In this document: positions 16,178-24,351 of the stretch, in pieces
Position numbering within the stretch: the stretch's first letter is position 1
How the letters are laid out: the number at the start of each line of letters is the position of its first letter
Assembly (NCBI GenBank): GCA_027489965.1
Contig: JAIXZA010000011.1
Coordinates: 1-46,448, forward strand
Direction of reading: 5' to 3'
From: Verrucomicrobiaceae bacterium
GTDB lineage: Bacteria; Verrucomicrobiota; Verrucomicrobiia; Verrucomicrobiales; Verrucomicrobiaceae
DNA: 46,448 nucleotides
Position numbers and translations under genes: made by a program
The notes under the pieces: model-generated
Databases searched by the model: none
Told to the model about the DNA's origin: nothing
The model's input: the letters and a program-made list of their open reading frames with translations, nothing else

Positions 16178-17314
16178 ATGAAATACCTCTGCCTACTCCT
16201 CTGCGCCACTGCTCTCACCTGCCACGCCCAGCAGCCAAGCCCCGAGGGAAAAGCCGCCAAGTTGTTTGAGCAGATGGATCTAAACCATGATGGCCAACTC
16301 GACCGCCAGGAATTGCCCGATCGTCTACGCGCCCATTTTGATCGGGTCGACACCGACAAAAGCGGCAGCATTTCCAAAGCCGAGCACCTCAAAGCTCTTA
16401 GCCGACCCAAAGGACCAGACGCTAAAACCAACCAACGCGCCATCCCCGCTGGAATTGAGGCCTTGCTTGACCTGCCCTATGCAGACAGCGACAATCCACG
16501 TCAGAAGCTCGATCTCTATCTTCCCAAAAAACGCTCCTCTACGGAGGCCCTGCCCGTCATCGCCTTCATCCACGGCGGCGGCTGGAAAGGAGGCGACAAA
16601 GCCAGCGGCCTGAACAACCTCGCCCGCTTCGTCCAGAGCGGTCACTACGCAGGCATCTCTATTGGCTACCGCCTCACCAACGAAGCTCAGTGGCCTGCCC
16701 AGATCCACGATTGCAAAGCAGCCATCCGCTGGATCAAAGCCAACGCCAAAGAGCACGGGCTCGATGCCAGCAAAATCGCCGTTTGGGGCACCTCCGCAGG
16801 CGGACACCTCGTCTCCTTTCTGGGCACCAGTGGCGATGTGAAGGACCTCGAAGGCAAGCTCGGCAAACACCTGGATCAAACCAGCCAAGTCACCTGCGTG
16901 ATCAATTACTTCGGCCCCGAAAACTTTCTCACCATGGTCAGGCAACCCAGCGCCGTGGAACGCTCTAAGGACAAGGACTACCCAGAAGCCCTTCTGCTTG
17001 GTGGTCCTGTCCAGGAGCGGGAAGCCACCGCCAAAGAAGCCTCACCTGTGACCCACGTCTCCAAAGGCGACGCCCCCTTCTTCACCGCTCACGGTAACAA
17101 AGACCCCCTCGTTCCCTTTGCTCAGGGCCAAGAGCTTCACTCCGCCCTGCAAAAAGCCGGTGTCCCGTCCCTCTTCCAAGAAATGACCAACGGTGGCCAC
17201 GGCTTCAAAAGCCCCATGCTTGACGAACGCGTGAACCAATTCCTCGACCTCCACCTGCGCGGCATTGCCGCAGAGATCGTCACCGCTCCCATTGTCGTCG
17301 AAGAAAGAAAATGA
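16178..17314 (+). CDS. Secreted EF-hand alpha/beta-hydrolase (esterase)
   Basis: From the ATG at 16178 the protein has 378 residues: a signal peptide (MKYLCLLLCATALTCHA), then two EF-hand loops, DLNHDGQLDRQE and DTDKSGSISKAE, within about residues 30-70. An esterase domain follows, with the oxyanion motif HGGGWKGG, the nucleophile elbow GTSAGGH, an acid in GNKDPLVP and the catalytic histidine in NGGHGF. It fits the BD-FAE/carboxylesterase type and probably deacylates polysaccharides or other esters outside the cytoplasm. Calcium binding is inferred. An earlier ATG at 16061 would destroy the signal peptide. Confidence 0.85.
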   Translation: MKYLCLLLCATALTCHAQQPSPEGKAAKLFEQMDLNHDGQLDRQELPDRLRAHFDRVDTDKSGSISKAEHLKALSRPKGPDAKTNQRAIPAGIEALLDLPYADSDNPRQKLDLYLPKKRSSTEALPVIAFIHGGGWKGGDKASGLNNLARFVQSGHYAGISIGYRLTNEAQWPAQIHDCKAAIRWIKANAKEHGLDASKIAVWGTSAGGHLVSFLGTSGDVKDLEGKLGKHLDQTSQVTCVINYFGPENFLTMVRQPSAVERSKDKDYPEALLLGGPVQEREATAKEASPVTHVSKGDAPFFTAHGNKDPLVPFAQGQELHSALQKAGVPSLFQEMTNGGHGFKSPMLDERVNQFLDLHLRGIAAEIVTAPIVVEERK

Positions 17315-17323
17315 AAGGCAGCG

Positions 17324-17383
17324 AGTGGGGTAAGGTCAGAAACCAGGAATTTAGGACTTCTTCGCTCTTGGTTTGGCCCCACT
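17324..17383 (+). terminator. Imperfect hairpin downstream of esterase gene
   Basis: AGTGGGG (17324-17330) pairs with CCCCACT (17377-17383), and inside it AAACCA (17340-17345) pairs with TGGTTT (17369-17374), with an unequal internal loop. It starts 9 bp after the esterase stop. No T-tract follows, so it may be a structured 3' end rather than an intrinsic terminator. Confidence 0.35.
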
Positions 17384-17487
17384 TCAGGCAGGGACGCCGT
17401 TGTCCAAGTAGGAGTTGGGGAAACTTAAAAGGCCAGTGAAGTCTAATTAGAGCCATTAACCGTACTCCAAATGTTATCGTGAACAAA

Positions 17488-17562
17488 TGGAGCGGGTGAC
17501 GCGATTCGAACGCGCGACATTCTCCTTGGCAAGGAGATGCTCTACCACTGAGCTACACCCGC
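17488..17562 (-). tRNA. tRNA-Gly (anticodon GCC)
   Basis: The minus strand folds as a complete cloverleaf: acceptor GCGGGTG/CACCCGC, D-arm GCTC AGTGGTA GAGC, anticodon arm TCTCC TTGCCAA GGAGA with anticodon GCC, and T-arm GCGCG TTCGAAT CGCGT. The discriminator is T and the CCA end is encoded (17488-17490). Its length is 75 nt. Confidence 0.97.
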
Positions 17563-17577
17563 TTTTCTGGCGGGCCG

Positions 17578-17607
17578 TTATCTTGCGACAAGATGAGAAT
17601 CCTGCAA
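17578..17607 (-). promoter_or_regulatory. Possible tRNA-Gly promoter
   Basis: On the minus strand TTGCAG (17607-17602) and AGATAA (17583-17578) are 18 bp apart, and the tRNA begins about 15 bases further on. The -10 match is modest. Confidence 0.3.
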
Positions 17608-17710
17608 GCATAAAGTTAAACATTTTCACACAATCTTCGTCTGGATCAGGATCGTTCACTCAAATGTGCTGCTGAGTTGATCTTCAATCGGCGACTGCTA
17701 AAGGCATGAG

Positions 17711-18913
17711 ATGCAGCCACGCAAGTTTGTTCCCATCCCCTTCACCTACCACCAAGAGCTGGAGGTCCGAATCGAAAACCTCACCAACGAAGGCAACGGG
17801 GTGGCACGAGTGGATGGCTGGGTGGTGTTTGTGCCGTTTGCTCTACCAGGTGAACTGGTGAAATGCCGCATCTACCGCAATCACAAGAACTACAGCAACG
17901 CTGATCTGGTGGAAGTACTGGAGCCTTCTGCCGAGCGCGTGCCGACGGTGTGTTCCCTTTTCGGTACCTGCGGCGGCTGTCAGTACCAGCATCTAGCCTA
18001 TGATAAACAGATCGCGTGGAAGCGCCGGCAAGTGGAAGAACTGCTGCTGCACATGGCCAAGATCGAGCACCCAGTGCTGCCAGTGATTGCCTCGCCCACG
18101 CAGTATGGGTATCGCTCAAAGATCACGCCGCACTTTCATAAGCCCAAGGATGGAGCCGTGGCAGAGATCGGCTTTCTCCGAGTGGGCACCCGCAATAGCA
18201 TGGTGGATGTGGAACAATGCCCCATCGCGATGCCAGCGCTGAATGAACAACTGACGCAAGTGCGGGAAGCAGCCCGAGCAGGCAGCTTTAAAAATGGAGC
18301 CACGCTGCTGATGCGGGCCACAGCCACGGGTGTCCTGACTCGCGCCGATGCGATTGCAGTGGAGCAAGTCGGTGCGGTGAAGTTTGAATTTCAGGCCGGT
18401 GACTTCTTCCAGAACAATCCGTTTATTCTGCCAGACTTTGTGGCCTATGCGGTGGAAGAGGCGAAGGCCAGCGGAGCAACGTTTTTAGTGGATGCATACT
18501 GCGGCAGCGGCCTCTTTGGCATCAGTGCGGCGAAGGAGTTTCAAGAGGTTCTGGGTGTGGAGCTTTCAGAAACCGCTGTCAAAAAAGCCGCACACAATGC
18601 GGAGATCAATGGACTGACGAATTGCCGATTCATCGCTGCGGATGCTCGCGAGATCTTTGCCCAAGTACCTCATGCGGGCAGTGAAACGGTGGTCATCATC
18701 GATCCGCCACGCGCGGGCTGTAGCGAGGAGTTCCTGCAGCAATTGTTTGCGTTTGGACCCAAGCGGGTCGTTTACATTTCCTGCAATCCAGCCACTCAAA
18801 TGCGTGACCTGGTGCTGTTCACTGCTGCGGGTTACAGCTTGAATAAAGTTCAGCCCTTTGACCTTTTTCCACAGACCAAACATCTCGAATGCGTGGTGAC
18901 TTTGTCGAAGTAA
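17711..18913 (+). CDS. TrmA/RlmD-family RNA methyltransferase
   Basis: The 400-residue protein has an N-terminal TRAM domain (about 12-72) and an iron-sulfur cysteine set, C81, C87, C90 and probably C170 (CSLFGTCGGC and VEQC). A Rossmann methyltransferase domain with DAYCGSGLFG as the SAM site follows. The catalytic region reads IIDPPRAGC and YISCNPATQMRD, where the Cys in SCNP is the nucleophile. Family members methylate uridine C5 in tRNA or 23S rRNA. Which RNA is modified here cannot be told. A stand-alone promoter is likely in the 148 bp between it and the divergent tRNA. Confidence 0.92.
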   Translation: MQPRKFVPIPFTYHQELEVRIENLTNEGNGVARVDGWVVFVPFALPGELVKCRIYRNHKNYSNADLVEVLEPSAERVPTVCSLFGTCGGCQYQHLAYDKQIAWKRRQVEELLLHMAKIEHPVLPVIASPTQYGYRSKITPHFHKPKDGAVAEIGFLRVGTRNSMVDVEQCPIAMPALNEQLTQVREAARAGSFKNGATLLMRATATGVLTRADAIAVEQVGAVKFEFQAGDFFQNNPFILPDFVAYAVEEAKASGATFLVDAYCGSGLFGISAAKEFQEVLGVELSETAVKKAAHNAEINGLTNCRFIAADAREIFAQVPHAGSETVVIIDPPRAGCSEEFLQQLFAFGPKRVVYISCNPATQMRDLVLFTAAGYSLNKVQPFDLFPQTKHLECVVTLSK

Positions 18914-18984
18914 GGCCAAGACGTTTCAGGTTTGATTCGACACGCTGCCCTGTTTGATCCAAAATTCATTCCCCTTCCCCAACT

Positions 18985-19764
18985 ATGTCATCCATTTTTG
19001 AACTTTTTTCTCTCCAAGGTAAAACCGCTGTCGTCATTGGAGGCACAGGCGAACTATGCGGCGCGATCGCTGGCGGCTTTGCCAATGCCGGGGCGGAAGT
19101 CGTGCTTGTCGGCCGTGATCCTGCGAAGGCAGAAAAAGGTCTGGACGCTATTCATGCGGCTGGCAGTAAAGGCTACTTCGTCAGCGCCGATGCTTCCCGC
19201 AAAGCCGATCTGCAATTGCTGCTAGATCAGGTTCAGGAACGCTCTGGCGGCTGCCAAATCCTGGTCAATGGTGCAGGCGTCAATTCAGCGACTCCATTTC
19301 TGGACATCTCTGAAGAGGAGTATGACCGGATCATGAACATCAACACCAAGGGAGTATTTTTGGCCTGCCAGGTCTTCGGCAAGTACTTCGTGGAAAACAA
19401 GATCCCAGCTTCGATCATCAATCTGGGCTCCATGTCTGGACTGATGCCGCTGAGCCGTGTCTTCACTTACAGCATGTCAAAAGGTGCAGTTCATAATCTG
19501 AGCAAGAACCTGGCCCGTGAATGGGCACCACTGGGCATCCGCGTGAACACCTTAGTGCCTGGCTTTTTCCCTGCTGAACAGAACCGCAAGGTACTGACGC
19601 CTGAGCGTGTGGAAAACATCATGCGCCACACCCCAGCAAACCGCTTTGGCGAATCTCGTGAGCTGGTCGCTGCGGCTCTTCTACTCGCCTCCAATGGAGC
19701 CAGCTCCTTCATCACCGGCCACGAAATGGTGGTCGATGGCGGCTACAGCTCGATGACCATTTAA
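18985..19764 (+). CDS. SDR-family oxidoreductase
   Basis: The 259-residue protein is a classical short-chain dehydrogenase. The nucleotide loop is [14 protein letters not shown] (17-30), a variant of TGxxxGxG. NGAG lies at 95-98, a catalytic serine at 149 or 151, and Y162 and K166 form YSMSK. The C-terminus [14 protein letters not shown] is typical. Similar proteins act on sugar acids (gluconate 5-dehydrogenase or mannonate oxidoreductase type), but the substrate here is unknown. The gene sits 11 bp before a small conserved protein gene and upstream of the EboB-like hydrolase, so the three may form a unit. Confidence 0.88.
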   Translation: MSSIFELFSLQGKTAVVIGGTGELCGAIAGGFANAGAEVVLVGRDPAKAEKGLDAIHAAGSKGYFVSADASRKADLQLLLDQVQERSGGCQILVNGAGVNSATPFLDISEEEYDRIMNINTKGVFLACQVFGKYFVENKIPASIINLGSMSGLMPLSRVFTYSMSKGAVHNLSKNLAREWAPLGIRVNTLVPGFFPAEQNRKVLTPERVENIMRHTPANRFGESRELVAAALLLASNGASSFITGHEMVVDGGYSSMTI

Positions 19765-19775
19765 CTGCCAATCTC

Positions 19776-20054
19776 ATGTCTGACTGGACTCCTCCCTCAA
19801 CGGTGAATCTCGTGGACCTCGGGTTCATGGATGCGCGCAGCAAGCTGATCGACCTGGCTGCCTTCCTGGACCGTGTGCAACGCGCTAATCAGACCGACGA
19901 CTTTCGCGTCCAAGCGCTGAAGAACGCCATCGCTCTGCTGTCTCTGGATCAGCCGACCCGCGCCAAAGAAGTGCTGCTCAGTTTCAGTGATCCTAGCACT
20001 GAGCCCATCGAAAAAGCGACCATGCAGGGCGCGATTGGAGCGTATCGAGGGTGA
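19776..20054 (+). CDS. Small conserved protein of unknown function
   Basis: The 92-residue product is soluble, mostly helical by appearance, and has no signal peptide. It contains MDARSKLIDLAAFLDRVQRA and a C-terminal LLSFSDPSTEPIEKA segment. I do not recognise a named family. It starts 11 bp after the SDR stop and precedes the EboB-like gene, which suggests a functional association with one of them. Typical codon usage and tight spacing support it as real. Confidence 0.7.
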   Translation: MSDWTPPSTVNLVDLGFMDARSKLIDLAAFLDRVQRANQTDDFRVQALKNAIALLSLDQPTRAKEVLLSFSDPSTEPIEKATMQGAIGAYRG

Positions 20055-20068
20055 TGAAGTTGGCGATC

Positions 20069-20176
20069 GTTTACAATGGTTGACTGAGATTGACCGTCGT
20101 TTTCCAAACCGCCGCTTTTGCCCCTGCACTGATCACCATCGTCAACGAATGTAAACAACCGTCAACCATCGTCAAA
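20069..20176. repeat. 10-bp-phased GTMAAC hexamer array
   Basis: Hexamers recur exactly every 10 bp: GTTTAC at 20069, GTTGAC at 20079 and ATTGAC at 20089; then, in the opposite orientation, GTCAAC at 20141, GTAAAC at 20151, GTCAAC at 20161 and GTCAAA at 20171. The two arms form a large inverted repeat; GTTTACAATGGTTGAC (20069-20084) is the near-complement of GTCAACGAATGTAAAC (20141-20156). The array fills the spacer before the EboB-like gene. One-helical-turn phasing suggests a cooperative protein-binding site or a degenerate mobile repeat; both are inferences. Confidence 0.7.
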
Positions 20177-20182
20177 TCTCTC

Positions 20183-20983
20183 ATGAATTACATCGAACCA
20201 CACGGCCACATGGTCAGCCGCACCACGGATGATTACGAGCGCATGGCTCTGGCAGGGTGTCAGGCGATTTGTGAGCCCGCGTTTTGGGCCGGGTTTGATC
20301 GGGCCTCAGCCGACGGCTTTTATGATTACTTCCGTCAGATCACGGAATATGAACCCAAGCGTGCCGCGCGGTTTGGAATCAAGCATTTTTCCTGGCTCTG
20401 CATCAATCCCAAAGAAGCTGAAGACACCAAGTTGGCCGAGGAAGTGATTGGGCTGATTCCGCAGTTCATCGACAAACCGGGCGTACTGGGAATTGGTGAG
20501 ATTGGCCTGAACAAGAACAGCCGAAATGAGCTGCGCATCTTTGAGCAGCATGTTCAGGTAGCGCAGGATTACGATCAACTCGTACTGATCCACACGCCAC
20601 ATTTGGAAGATAAACTCAAGGGCACCAGGCTGATCGTGGACGCGCTGAAAAACTTCCCCAAAATCAAACCTGAACGTGTGATCATCGACCATGTCGAAGA
20701 ACACACCATTGATCATGTTTTAGATCAGGGATTCTGGGCAGGCATCACCCTCTATCCAGAGAGTAAATGCACGCCGAATCGTGCCATCGACATGCTTGAG
20801 CACCGTCATGCTGAACGGATCTGGATGAACAGTGCCTGTGACTGGGGCATCAGTGATCCACTGGCTGTCCCAAAGACCATGCAGGTCATGCGCCAGCGCG
20901 GCTGGACAGCGGAAATGATCCAGCGGGTGGCCTATGAAAACCCAGTCGCCTTCATGGGGCAGAGCGGGAAGTTTCATCTCTAA
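20183..20983 (+). CDS. TatD-family metal hydrolase, EboB-like
   Basis: From the ATG at 20183 the protein has 266 residues; the longer frame to 20090 would translate the repeat array. Metal-binding features of the TatD/amidohydrolase fold are present: H7 and H9 (EPHGH), GEIGLN, HTPH, DHVEEH and an aspartate in SACDWG. The N-terminal MVSRTTDDYERMALAGC and AFWAGFDRASADGFYDYFRQ closely resemble EboB from the ebo clusters of cyanobacteria and others, as I recall them. Those clusters are linked to export of scytonemin-type precursors. No eboA, eboC, eboD, eboE or eboF candidate is near, so the role here is open. Confidence 0.8.
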   Translation: MNYIEPHGHMVSRTTDDYERMALAGCQAICEPAFWAGFDRASADGFYDYFRQITEYEPKRAARFGIKHFSWLCINPKEAEDTKLAEEVIGLIPQFIDKPGVLGIGEIGLNKNSRNELRIFEQHVQVAQDYDQLVLIHTPHLEDKLKGTRLIVDALKNFPKIKPERVIIDHVEEHTIDHVLDQGFWAGITLYPESKCTPNRAIDMLEHRHAERIWMNSACDWGISDPLAVPKTMQVMRQRGWTAEMIQRVAYENPVAFMGQSGKFHL

Positions 20984-20988
20984 GTCGA

Positions 20989-22119
20989 CTACTTCCGGCT
21001 CAACTTCCAAAAGAGCCAACCGCCAATGCCCAGGAAAAGAACGTTCGGCAGCCACATGATCAGATGCGGCATGGAGCCTGGCTGATCATTGAGCGTGTCA
21101 GCAAAGATGATGAATCCAATGTAAACCGTGGCGGTCATGAGACTGAGGGCAAACCCAGTCGAGGTTTCACGCCTCTGAGCCGTCACACCCAGCGGTATGC
21201 CAACCAGGGCAAAGGTGAAGCAGGCCAGGGAGAAGCTGAAGCGTTTATGCAACTCCGTTCGGGATTGCGAGACATGCTTGGGGTCCATTTTGAGATGTGT
21301 CACCGAATCCACGGCTTGATCCACTTCATCCGATAAGGCCGAAGTGGTTTTCATGCTCGCATTCACCCTCACCGAGCTATTGCGCAGCCGCGACATGGGG
21401 AATGTGAGCGCGGTTTCGGCAGCGTTTAAGAACTCGATCTTGTCCACCTTCTTATCTGAAGTGTGGCTGATGGCCTCGATCTGCGCATTGTAGAGACGCA
21501 TGGTGAAGTCGAGCACGCCGGGGGCAGTCTCTAGAACGGCACGCTCAGCTCGGATGATGCGCTTGGCCAGTGAGCCTTGCATTTCAATGATTGTCAGGTC
21601 GGTGAGCTTGCGGCCATCACGCTGCTCGGTGTAGATGCGGAATCCAGGGACTTTTTCCAGGACCAGCCCTGGCTGAAAGAGTGACTCCGGATTCTCTAAA
21701 GCAACCTCATAAAAGAGCATCTTCATGCGGTTCTTTGCCATGGGCGCAATATCGACATTCACCCAATAACAAACGCCTGAGAGTGCCAGAGAGAGCACGA
21801 AGACGGAGGCACAAATGCGCGGCATGGACCAACCCGTCATGCGAAGAGAGACCAATTCGTTGTCGGCGGAAAGACGGCCAAACACCAGCAAAATGGAGGT
21901 CAGGAAGGCCCATGGAATGGTGAAGATCAGCGAAAAAGGGATGATCAGCGCGACAAACTCAGCAATGACCGCAAAGGGCAACTGGGTGCCGCCAAGCAAC
22001 TCGTCTAGCTTCTTATAGACATTCCCCAAAACCATGACGCCACATAGCAGCAGGATACCCATCAGCGTGGCTGAGAGGACTTGCCTGCCAAGATAGCGGT
22101 CAAAGATGCGGGAGAACAT
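20989..22119 (-). CDS. LptF/LptG-family permease
   Basis: The 376-residue protein has three N-terminal and three C-terminal membrane helices flanking a periplasmic beta-rich domain (about 140-265), the layout of LptF and LptG. The start reads FDRYLGRQVLSATLMGILLL and includes GRLSADNELVSLRMTG, the family's coupling-helix motif. LptF/G with LptB extract lipopolysaccharide from the inner membrane. A second copy is expected elsewhere. It is convergent with the TatD gene, with 5 bp between, and lies 74 bp downstream of the hldE2-purN fusion. Confidence 0.92.
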   Translation of the reverse strand: MFSRIFDRYLGRQVLSATLMGILLLCGVMVLGNVYKKLDELLGGTQLPFAVIAEFVALIIPFSLIFTIPWAFLTSILLVFGRLSADNELVSLRMTGWSMPRICASVFVLSLALSGVCYWVNVDIAPMAKNRMKMLFYEVALENPESLFQPGLVLEKVPGFRIYTEQRDGRKLTDLTIIEMQGSLAKRIIRAERAVLETAPGVLDFTMRLYNAQIEAISHTSDKKVDKIEFLNAAETALTFPMSRLRNSSVRVNASMKTTSALSDEVDQAVDSVTHLKMDPKHVSQSRTELHKRFSFSLACFTFALVGIPLGVTAQRRETSTGFALSLMTATVYIGFIIFADTLNDQPGSMPHLIMWLPNVLFLGIGGWLFWKLSRK

Positions 22120-22193
22120 GGGGCGTTAAGCTGTGTCTTTAAAACTGAGCTGGCTGTCACGCAAGCGCCCAGACGGGGTTCGGCAGAGCGGTT

Positions 22194-23270
22194 TCAACCT
22201 TTTCGCGGCCACTGCGCCAGCACTTTTGGCAGAAGCTTATGTTCCTCGACCTTGATGCGCTGATGCAACTCTTCCGCCGAGTCACCGACCAGGATCGGCA
22301 CCTTGGCCTGGGCAAGGATACGCCCATTGTCGATCTCAGCCGTCACCAGATGCACGGTGCAACCTGTCTCCAGCTCCCCCTCATCAATGGCATCCTGCAC
22401 CGCACGAGCACCTTTAAACTTCGGCAAAAGACTGGGATGCACATTGACGATACGTTCGGCAAAGGTGGTGAGCATGGGCTCCTTTAAAATGCGCATGAAG
22501 CCTGCCAAAACGACCACCTCTACATGCGCACGCTGCAAATGCTCAACGATCTCCTTGTGGGCAGATTCGTAAAACCGCCGGGGATTATGACCACCATCGA
22601 CAAACAAGGCTGGCACATTCGCCGACTTGGCGGTTTTCAAGAACGTGGAATCCTTTTCATCTGAAATGGCCACGACGACTTCGGCATCGAGTTCATGTTC
22701 ATCAATGGCCTTTAGAATGGCCTTTAGATTGGACCCAACGCCAGAACCTAGAACGCCTAAACGAAGAGGGCCGACTCCATCGGCAGGCTTGGTCATGCGC
22801 TCAATGGTCTTGGTCGTGGACCGACCCGTCACCAGAGGCAGGATGCTAATCTGACTGCGAGCGGCCTTCAGCGCAGCCAGTTCATCAGCATTCAGCGAGT
22901 CCACAGTATAGTCACCGCCCTTGGCATAGATGTGAGGGCGAATTGCTTCAATGAGAGCCGTGGCGCGCATATCACCAAAGATGACCACGGCATCCACCGC
23001 GCGCAGAGCCGCCATGACTTCAGCACGATCACGCTCACGATTGACTGGGCGTGAGGGCCCCTTCAGTTCACGCACGGAGGCATCTGAATTTAGGGCCACG
23101 ACCATGGCATCCCCCAGCGCGCGAGCTTGATTCAAGTAACGAACGTGACCTGCGTGCAAAAGATCAAAGCAGCCGTTGGTAAAAACCAGCTTTTTACCCT
23201 TGGCATCCAATTGGTCACGTAAGATGCGCACCTCTGCGGGCGTCATGGGTTGATAGACATCTTCGGGCAT
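22194..23270 (-). CDS. Fusion: heptose-1-phosphate adenylyltransferase domain + PurN
   Basis: From the ATG at 23270 the protein has 358 residues; the frame opens at 23336, but that would overlap the epimerase. Residues 27-155 are an HldE2/RfaE2-type nucleotidyltransferase, with TNGCFDLLHAGH (31-42) and LPLVTGRSTTK. From about 170 a complete glycinamide ribonucleotide formyltransferase follows: GVLGSGVGSN (172-181), AGFMRIL, NVHPSLLPKFKGA (N276, H278) and the active aspartate D314. One part makes ADP-heptose for LPS, the other performs a step of purine synthesis. I know these as separate proteins. The link is one continuous frame with no visible frameshift. Confidence 0.9.
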   Translation of the reverse strand: MPEDVYQPMTPAEVRILRDQLDAKGKKLVFTNGCFDLLHAGHVRYLNQARALGDAMVVALNSDASVRELKGPSRPVNRERDRAEVMAALRAVDAVVIFGDMRATALIEAIRPHIYAKGGDYTVDSLNADELAALKAARSQISILPLVTGRSTTKTIERMTKPADGVGPLRLGVLGSGVGSNLKAILKAIDEHELDAEVVVAISDEKDSTFLKTAKSANVPALFVDGGHNPRRFYESAHKEIVEHLQRAHVEVVVLAGFMRILKEPMLTTFAERIVNVHPSLLPKFKGARAVQDAIDEGELETGCTVHLVTAEIDNGRILAQAKVPILVGDSAEELHQRIKVEEHKLLPKVLAQWPRKG

Positions 23271-23293
23271 GAGACGAAATTCAGATTTTGGTC

Positions 23294-24265
23294 TTAGCAA
23301 ACAATCACACCTTCCGTCCGCATCTGGCGGAACCACTCGACATACTTCGGAACGCCTTGGGCGATGACGGTGGTCGGTTTGAAATGCAACAGTGACTGCG
23401 CTTTACTAACATCAGCTGAGGTCAGGGGCACATCACCCGGCTGCTCAGAGAGTTGATTGATGATGGCCTTTTTACCCACCGCCTCTTCAATGGTAGCGAT
23501 CAGGTCATTCAGCGTGACTGTCTGCGAACCGCCCAAGTTAAAAATGTCGCAGATCGGCCCCGAGCGGTAGTTCAGCGCACCGACAATACCGTCTATAATG
23601 TCACTGATAAAAGTATAATCACGCGCAGTATGTCCGTCGCCATATTTGTCGATCGGCAGGCCATCTTCAATCAAACGGCTGAATTTGGAAATGGCCAAAT
23701 CAGGCCTCTGACGAGGCCCATAGACCGTAAAGAAGCGCAGAGACACCGTCTTAATGTCGTAAAGGTGGCTGTAGTTCGAGCACATCTGCTCACCCGCCAT
23801 CTTCGTCATCGCGTAAGGGCTGATGGTTTGCAGAATCGGATCTTCTTCGGCAAAAGGCACTTTTTTGTTCACGCCATAAACAGAGGAGCTGCTGGCAAAG
23901 ACGAAATGTTTACAGCCCGTGCGGCGAGCAGCCTCCAGGAGATTGAAGGTGCCCTTGATATTCGTATCGATGTAGAGTTCTGGCTGCTCGATGGATGGGC
24001 GAACCCCCGCGCGAGCTGCCAGATGGATCACCGAATCAAAGCGTCCCTTCTCAAATACCTGCTGGACAAAGGCAGAATCGGTCAAATCCCCCTCGTAGCA
24101 GGTCACCTCGTCCGCAAAGCCACGAACGTTTGCCCGCTTAATGGCTGGATTGTAGTAATCATTGAAAGAGTCGAGGATGGACACATGCCCTGCCCCGCTC
24201 TTCAGCAGACGCTCGACCGTATGGGAACCAATGAAACCGGCGCCGCCGGTGACCAAAATATTCAT
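23294..24265 (-). CDS. NAD-dependent UDP-sugar epimerase (UDP-glucuronate 4-epimerase-like)
   Basis: The 323-residue extended SDR has TGGAGFIGSH (6-15), HLAARAGVRPSIEQP (81-95) and the catalytic Y151 and K155 (YAMTK). The segment HLAARAGVRPSI is typical of UDP-glucuronate and UDP-galacturonate epimerases. The product would feed polysaccharide synthesis. It lies 23 bp upstream of the heptose-PurN fusion, which has a first domain for LPS sugars, so an envelope-sugar context is plausible. A 313-codon antisense frame over this gene is a shadow. Confidence 0.92.
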   Translation of the reverse strand: MNILVTGGAGFIGSHTVERLLKSGAGHVSILDSFNDYYNPAIKRANVRGFADEVTCYEGDLTDSAFVQQVFEKGRFDSVIHLAARAGVRPSIEQPELYIDTNIKGTFNLLEAARRTGCKHFVFASSSSVYGVNKKVPFAEEDPILQTISPYAMTKMAGEQMCSNYSHLYDIKTVSLRFFTVYGPRQRPDLAISKFSRLIEDGLPIDKYGDGHTARDYTFISDIIDGIVGALNYRSGPICDIFNLGGSQTVTLNDLIATIEEAVGKKAIINQLSEQPGDVPLTSADVSKAQSLLHFKPTTVIAQGVPKYVEWFRQMRTEGVIVC

Positions 24266-24351
24266 GAGCCTCTACGATTCAGGCGGAGACAGCAGTTTGC
24301 AAGCACGTCCTATCAATCCAAGTTCGCCGGCAGAAAATCAAGTCGCGGAAC

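Noticed and set aside
16084..16443. 120-codon N-terminal extension of uppS
   Set aside because: The extension is Arg/Ser/Trp-rich, antisense to the esterase signal and EF-hand region, and absent from the family. The ATG at 16083 gives the normal length.
16325..16945. 206-codon minus-strand frame inside the esterase
   Set aside because: It lies fully opposite a well-supported hydrolase gene and has no family motif.
20069..20176. CRISPR-like array
   Set aside because: The units are 10 bp with degenerate hexamers and no spacers of constant length, so it is not a CRISPR array.
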